From assembly GCF_017488845.2 (NCBI RefSeq), contig NZ_CP083374.1, positions 653,501-717,500 on the forward strand: a stretch of 64,000 bases of DNA. Direction: 5' to 3'. Below the pieces are notes generated by a model. It searched no databases. It saw only the letters and a program-made list of their open reading frames with translations, and was not told the DNA's origin. This DNA comes from Ensifer canadensis (lineage in GTDB: Bacteria; Pseudomonadota; Alphaproteobacteria; Rhizobiales; Rhizobiaceae). A program made the position numbers and the translations under genes. How positions within the stretch are numbered: position 1 is the first letter of the stretch; every line of letters begins with the position of its first letter. Below, one piece after another: positions 62,019-64,000 of this stretch.

Positions 62019-62933
62019 TCACTGCGTTGACACGGCCCAAGGAGCCACGCACTTTGCTATCAATTCCGCTAGCGCGTTGTAGCTGGCCTGTCGTGGAGAT
62101 GAGTTGCGCCAAACCATATGAATGTCGCGTGAGGGTGCCCTAGACGATAGCGGTCGCGCTGTCACCAGCGTCTCCCGCATGACATCGGACCTAACATAAA
62201 GCGCCGGTAGCAGGGTCAACCCCATTCCGCATGCAACCATCAAGCGCAGCGTGTCCAGCGTGTTCCCAGCATAGTCTTTCGCATGTATCGCGCCCACATC
62301 GCTACAAAGCGCCGCGATCTGGTCGTGGATTCTATGGCCGTGCTCCATCGAAAGGATAGTTTCTCCCGCAAGCTGTCCCGGCTCGATCGTTTCCTGCTGC
62401 GCAAGGGGATGATCGGATGGAAGCACGAGGTGAAGGGGTTCTCGAATCAGTCGAACGGAACAAAACTCGGAATCATCGACGCCGCATGGAAGAAGCAGCA
62501 CGTCATGTGCACCGTCAGATAGTTTTTTCGGCAGGTTCTCAAGGCGGTCCTCCCGCACCACAATCCGCAGGCCTGGGTAATCCTGTTTGATTGACGGCAT
62601 GGCAACAGACAGAATGTAGGCTCCAACAGTTTGAACAACGCCCATCTGTAATGTGCCCTGGAGGCCGTAAGTCTGGTCGTGTCTGGCGACTTCACGGATA
62701 TCCCCGAGTTTGGCCAGCACCTCTCTGGCCCGGCACACCACCTCCTCGCCTGTTGGCGTAAGGCCGACGCGTGAGCGTGTACGCTCGACCAGATGTGCAT
62801 CGAGTCGAAGTTCAAGCTCTCGAAGCTGCATGCTCAAGGTGGGTTGAGTGACATGGCATATCTCGGCAGCCCGACTAAAGTTGAGAGTGTCGGCAATGGC
62901 AACCAGATAACGAAGCTGTTGGATACTGGGCAT
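62019..62933 (-). CDS. OxyR-like LysR regulator without the peroxidatic cysteine
   Basis: The 304-residue protein resembles OxyR throughout: YLVAIADTLNFSRAAEICHV, LERT-like VERTRSRVGLTP, and MVACGMGLTLLPAL. At the redox site E. coli OxyR has C199 and C208 (GHC...GFC); here the first is Arg201 (GHRIHD) and only Cys210 remains, so peroxide sensing by disulfide is unlikely. It is divergent from nhaA with a palindrome next to its start, so it probably regulates nhaA and itself. Confidence 0.92.
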   Translation of the reverse strand: MPSIQQLRYLVAIADTLNFSRAAEICHVTQPTLSMQLRELELRLDAHLVERTRSRVGLTPTGEEVVCRAREVLAKLGDIREVARHDQTYGLQGTLQMGVVQTVGAYILSVAMPSIKQDYPGLRIVVREDRLENLPKKLSDGAHDVLLLPCGVDDSEFCSVRLIREPLHLVLPSDHPLAQQETIEPGQLAGETILSMEHGHRIHDQIAALCSDVGAIHAKDYAGNTLDTLRLMVACGMGLTLLPALYVRSDVMRETLVTARPLSSRAPSRDIHMVWRNSSPRQASYNALAELIAKCVAPWAVSTQ

Positions 62934-62938
62934 ACCCT

Positions 62939-62963
62939 CTCTTATAGATTTGCTCTATAAGAG
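62939..62963. promoter_or_regulatory. OxyR-type palindrome between the LysR gene and nhaA
   Basis: CTCTTATAGA-TTTGC-TCTATAAGAG is a perfect 10-bp inverted repeat with a 5-base spacer. Its core ATAG-N7-CTAT has the spacing of the OxyR consensus. It begins six bases before the regulator's start codon, so binding would block its own transcription or translation start. Confidence 0.7.
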
Positions 62964-62972
62964 GCAACACAG

Positions 62973-62996
62973 CTATCGATTTCCTTCGATCGATAG
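62973..62996. promoter_or_regulatory. Second inverted repeat in the nhaA promoter region
   Basis: CTATCGA (62973-62979) and TCGATAG (62990-62996), perfect 7-bp arms 10 bases apart, lie next to the OxyR-type palindrome and may be an activation site for nhaA. Confidence 0.4.
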
Positions 62997-63048
62997 AACG
63001 TGATCAGGTGAAGGACATCCGTCCTTCAAACTGAGAATTGCTTAATCC

Positions 63049-64000
63049 ATGATTAATTCAGCGCTCGCGGCCAAGCGCCCCGCGTCACCCCTCCGTGCCT
63101 TTCTCGACAACCACGCCTCCGGCGGCATCATCCTAATGCTCGCCGCTGCAGCTGCGCTGGTCGTCGCCAATTCGCCGTTCGGCTCGTCCTATGAACAGGC
63201 ACTGCACCTCTACGTGGGCGGTTTGTCTGTCCTGCACTGGATCAACGACGGACTGATGGCGTTTTTCTTTCTGATGGTCGGTCTTGAGATCAAACGGGAG
63301 GTACTTGACGGACAACTATCGACATGGTCGCGCCGCGTCCTCCCCGGAAGTGCTGCAGTCGGCGGCATGGTCGGTCCGGCATTGATTTATCTTGCCTTCA
63401 ACCTAGGTGAGGGCGGACATCCGAACGGATGGGCAATCCCTGCTGCGACGGATATCGCGTTCGCCCTTGGGGTGCTGTCGCTTCTTGGTCCGCGGGTGCC
63501 AATATCTCTCCGCGTCTTTCTCACAGCACTCGCCATTATCGATGATCTTGGAGCCGTTGTGATCATCGCCTTGTTCTATACAAGCTCGTTGAGCGGCCTA
63601 GCGCTGGCTGGCGCAGCGGCGGTCACCGTCGCACTCGTGGCATTGAACAGGACAAACGTGAAGCACCTGTTTCCCTATATCGCTCTGGGTGCGGTCCTCT
63701 GGTTCCTTGTTCTGCAATCCGGTGTTCACGCAACGCTGGCTGGTGTAATCCTTGCCTTGACTATCCCATTGCGTTCAAATTCTGCAAAGCCCGACGACAT
63801 GTCGTCACCGCTTCACAAAGCCGAGCATGGGTTGGCTCCGTGGGTCACCTTCCTGATCGTTCCTCTCTTCGGTTTCGCAAACGCCGGGGTGTCCTTCGAC
63901 GGAATGACGGTTTCATCACTCGCCGAACCCGTTCCGCTTGGCATCGCGCTTGGCTTGTTTGCGGGAAAACAGCTCGGCGTTTTTCTGGCGTCAGCTGCTG
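63049..64000 (+). CDS. nhaA: Na+/H+ antiporter NhaA (truncated by window edge)
   Basis: The frame is open from ATG 63049 to the right edge (317 codons). It reads as Nha[58 protein letters not shown] and the paired Asp motif [19 protein letters not shown] that binds Na+. Many membrane helices are visible. It expels sodium for pH and salt homeostasis. The ribosome site is weak. Only the C-terminal end is missing. Confidence 0.97.
   Translation, partial: MINSALAAKRPASPLRAFLDNHASGGIILMLAAAAALVVANSPFGSSYEQALHLYVGGLSVLHWINDGLMAFFFLMVGLEIKREVLDGQLSTWSRRVLPGSAAVGGMVGPALIYLAFNLGEGGHPNGWAIPAATDIAFALGVLSLLGPRVPISLRVFLTALAIIDDLGAVVIIALFYTSSLSGLALAGAAAVTVALVALNRTNVKHLFPYIALGAVLWFLVLQSGVHATLAGVILALTIPLRSNSAKPDDMSSPLHKAEHGLAPWVTFLIVPLFGFANAGVSFDGMTVSSLAEPVPLGIALGLFAGKQLGVFLASAA

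Overview
The window reads as accessory DNA from a Rhizobiales (Hyphomicrobiales) alphaproteobacterium, most likely of the Sinorhizobium/Ensifer-Rhizobium-Agrobacterium group. The evidence is generally high GC by eye, dense LysR/AraC/TetR-regulated catabolic operons, solute-binding ABC transporters, a tandem pair of ku genes of the kind known in Sinorhizobium, and an intergenic palindrome resembling those scattered through rhizobial genomes. Gene content and frequent broken fragments suggest a megaplasmid or chromid rather than core chromosome, but this is an inference. No rRNA, tRNA or CRISPR array was recognised.

Layout. 0-6.9 kb (minus strand): a likely peptide-modification (RiPP-type) operon, consisting of a cyclase/AAA-ATPase regulator, a YcaO cyclodehydratase/thioamidase homologue, a TfuA homologue, an HExxH metallopeptidase and, last, a strikingly AT-rich small protein with a Cys-rich C-terminus that runs off the left edge. 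7.3-12.8 kb: a GYD-domain protein and the stress trio prkA-yeaH-spoVR. 13-22.5 kb: an IS66 scrap, regulators (AraC-GyrI, LysR, membrane-anchored AraC) and small-molecule enzymes (isochorismatase-like, SDR, serine hydrolase, arylamine N-acetyltransferase, alpha/beta hydrolase, FMN reductase). 22.8-25.8 kb: two ku genes for non-homologous end joining, divergent from two small unknown genes. 25.9-31 kb: a split ABC sugar-uptake system with two NAD-dependent epimerase/dehydrogenases. 31-34.4 kb: hydrolase, SDR, O-methyltransferase and a TetR regulator with a clear operator.

34.7-50.3 kb is a catabolic block. It holds an MFS symporter, then a tightly overlapping operon of cyclic amidohydrolase, N-carbamoyl-amidohydrolase, UbiD decarboxylase and UbiX prenyltransferase, facing an operon of M20 amidohydrolase, polar amino-acid ABC transporter and a double-length LysR protein made of two complete LysR regulators fused head to tail. 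A divergent LysR with a perfect operator and a gamma-glutamyltransferase follow. Together they suggest uptake and breakdown of a cyclic amide or ureide carrying a carboxylate, but the substrate is not identifiable from sequence.

50.4-54.5 kb: a ParD antitoxin beside a wrecked parE, a short Thr-rich membrane protein, a zinc-ribbon protein, a GFA-family protein and a Prc-type tail-specific protease. 55-61.4 kb: a sulfate-ester module (secreted arylsulfatase, HAD hydrolase, Gly-rich secreted protein, alkylsulfatase). 62-64 kb: an OxyR-family regulator lacking the peroxidatic cysteine, divergent from nhaA (cut by the right edge), with an OxyR-like palindrome between them.
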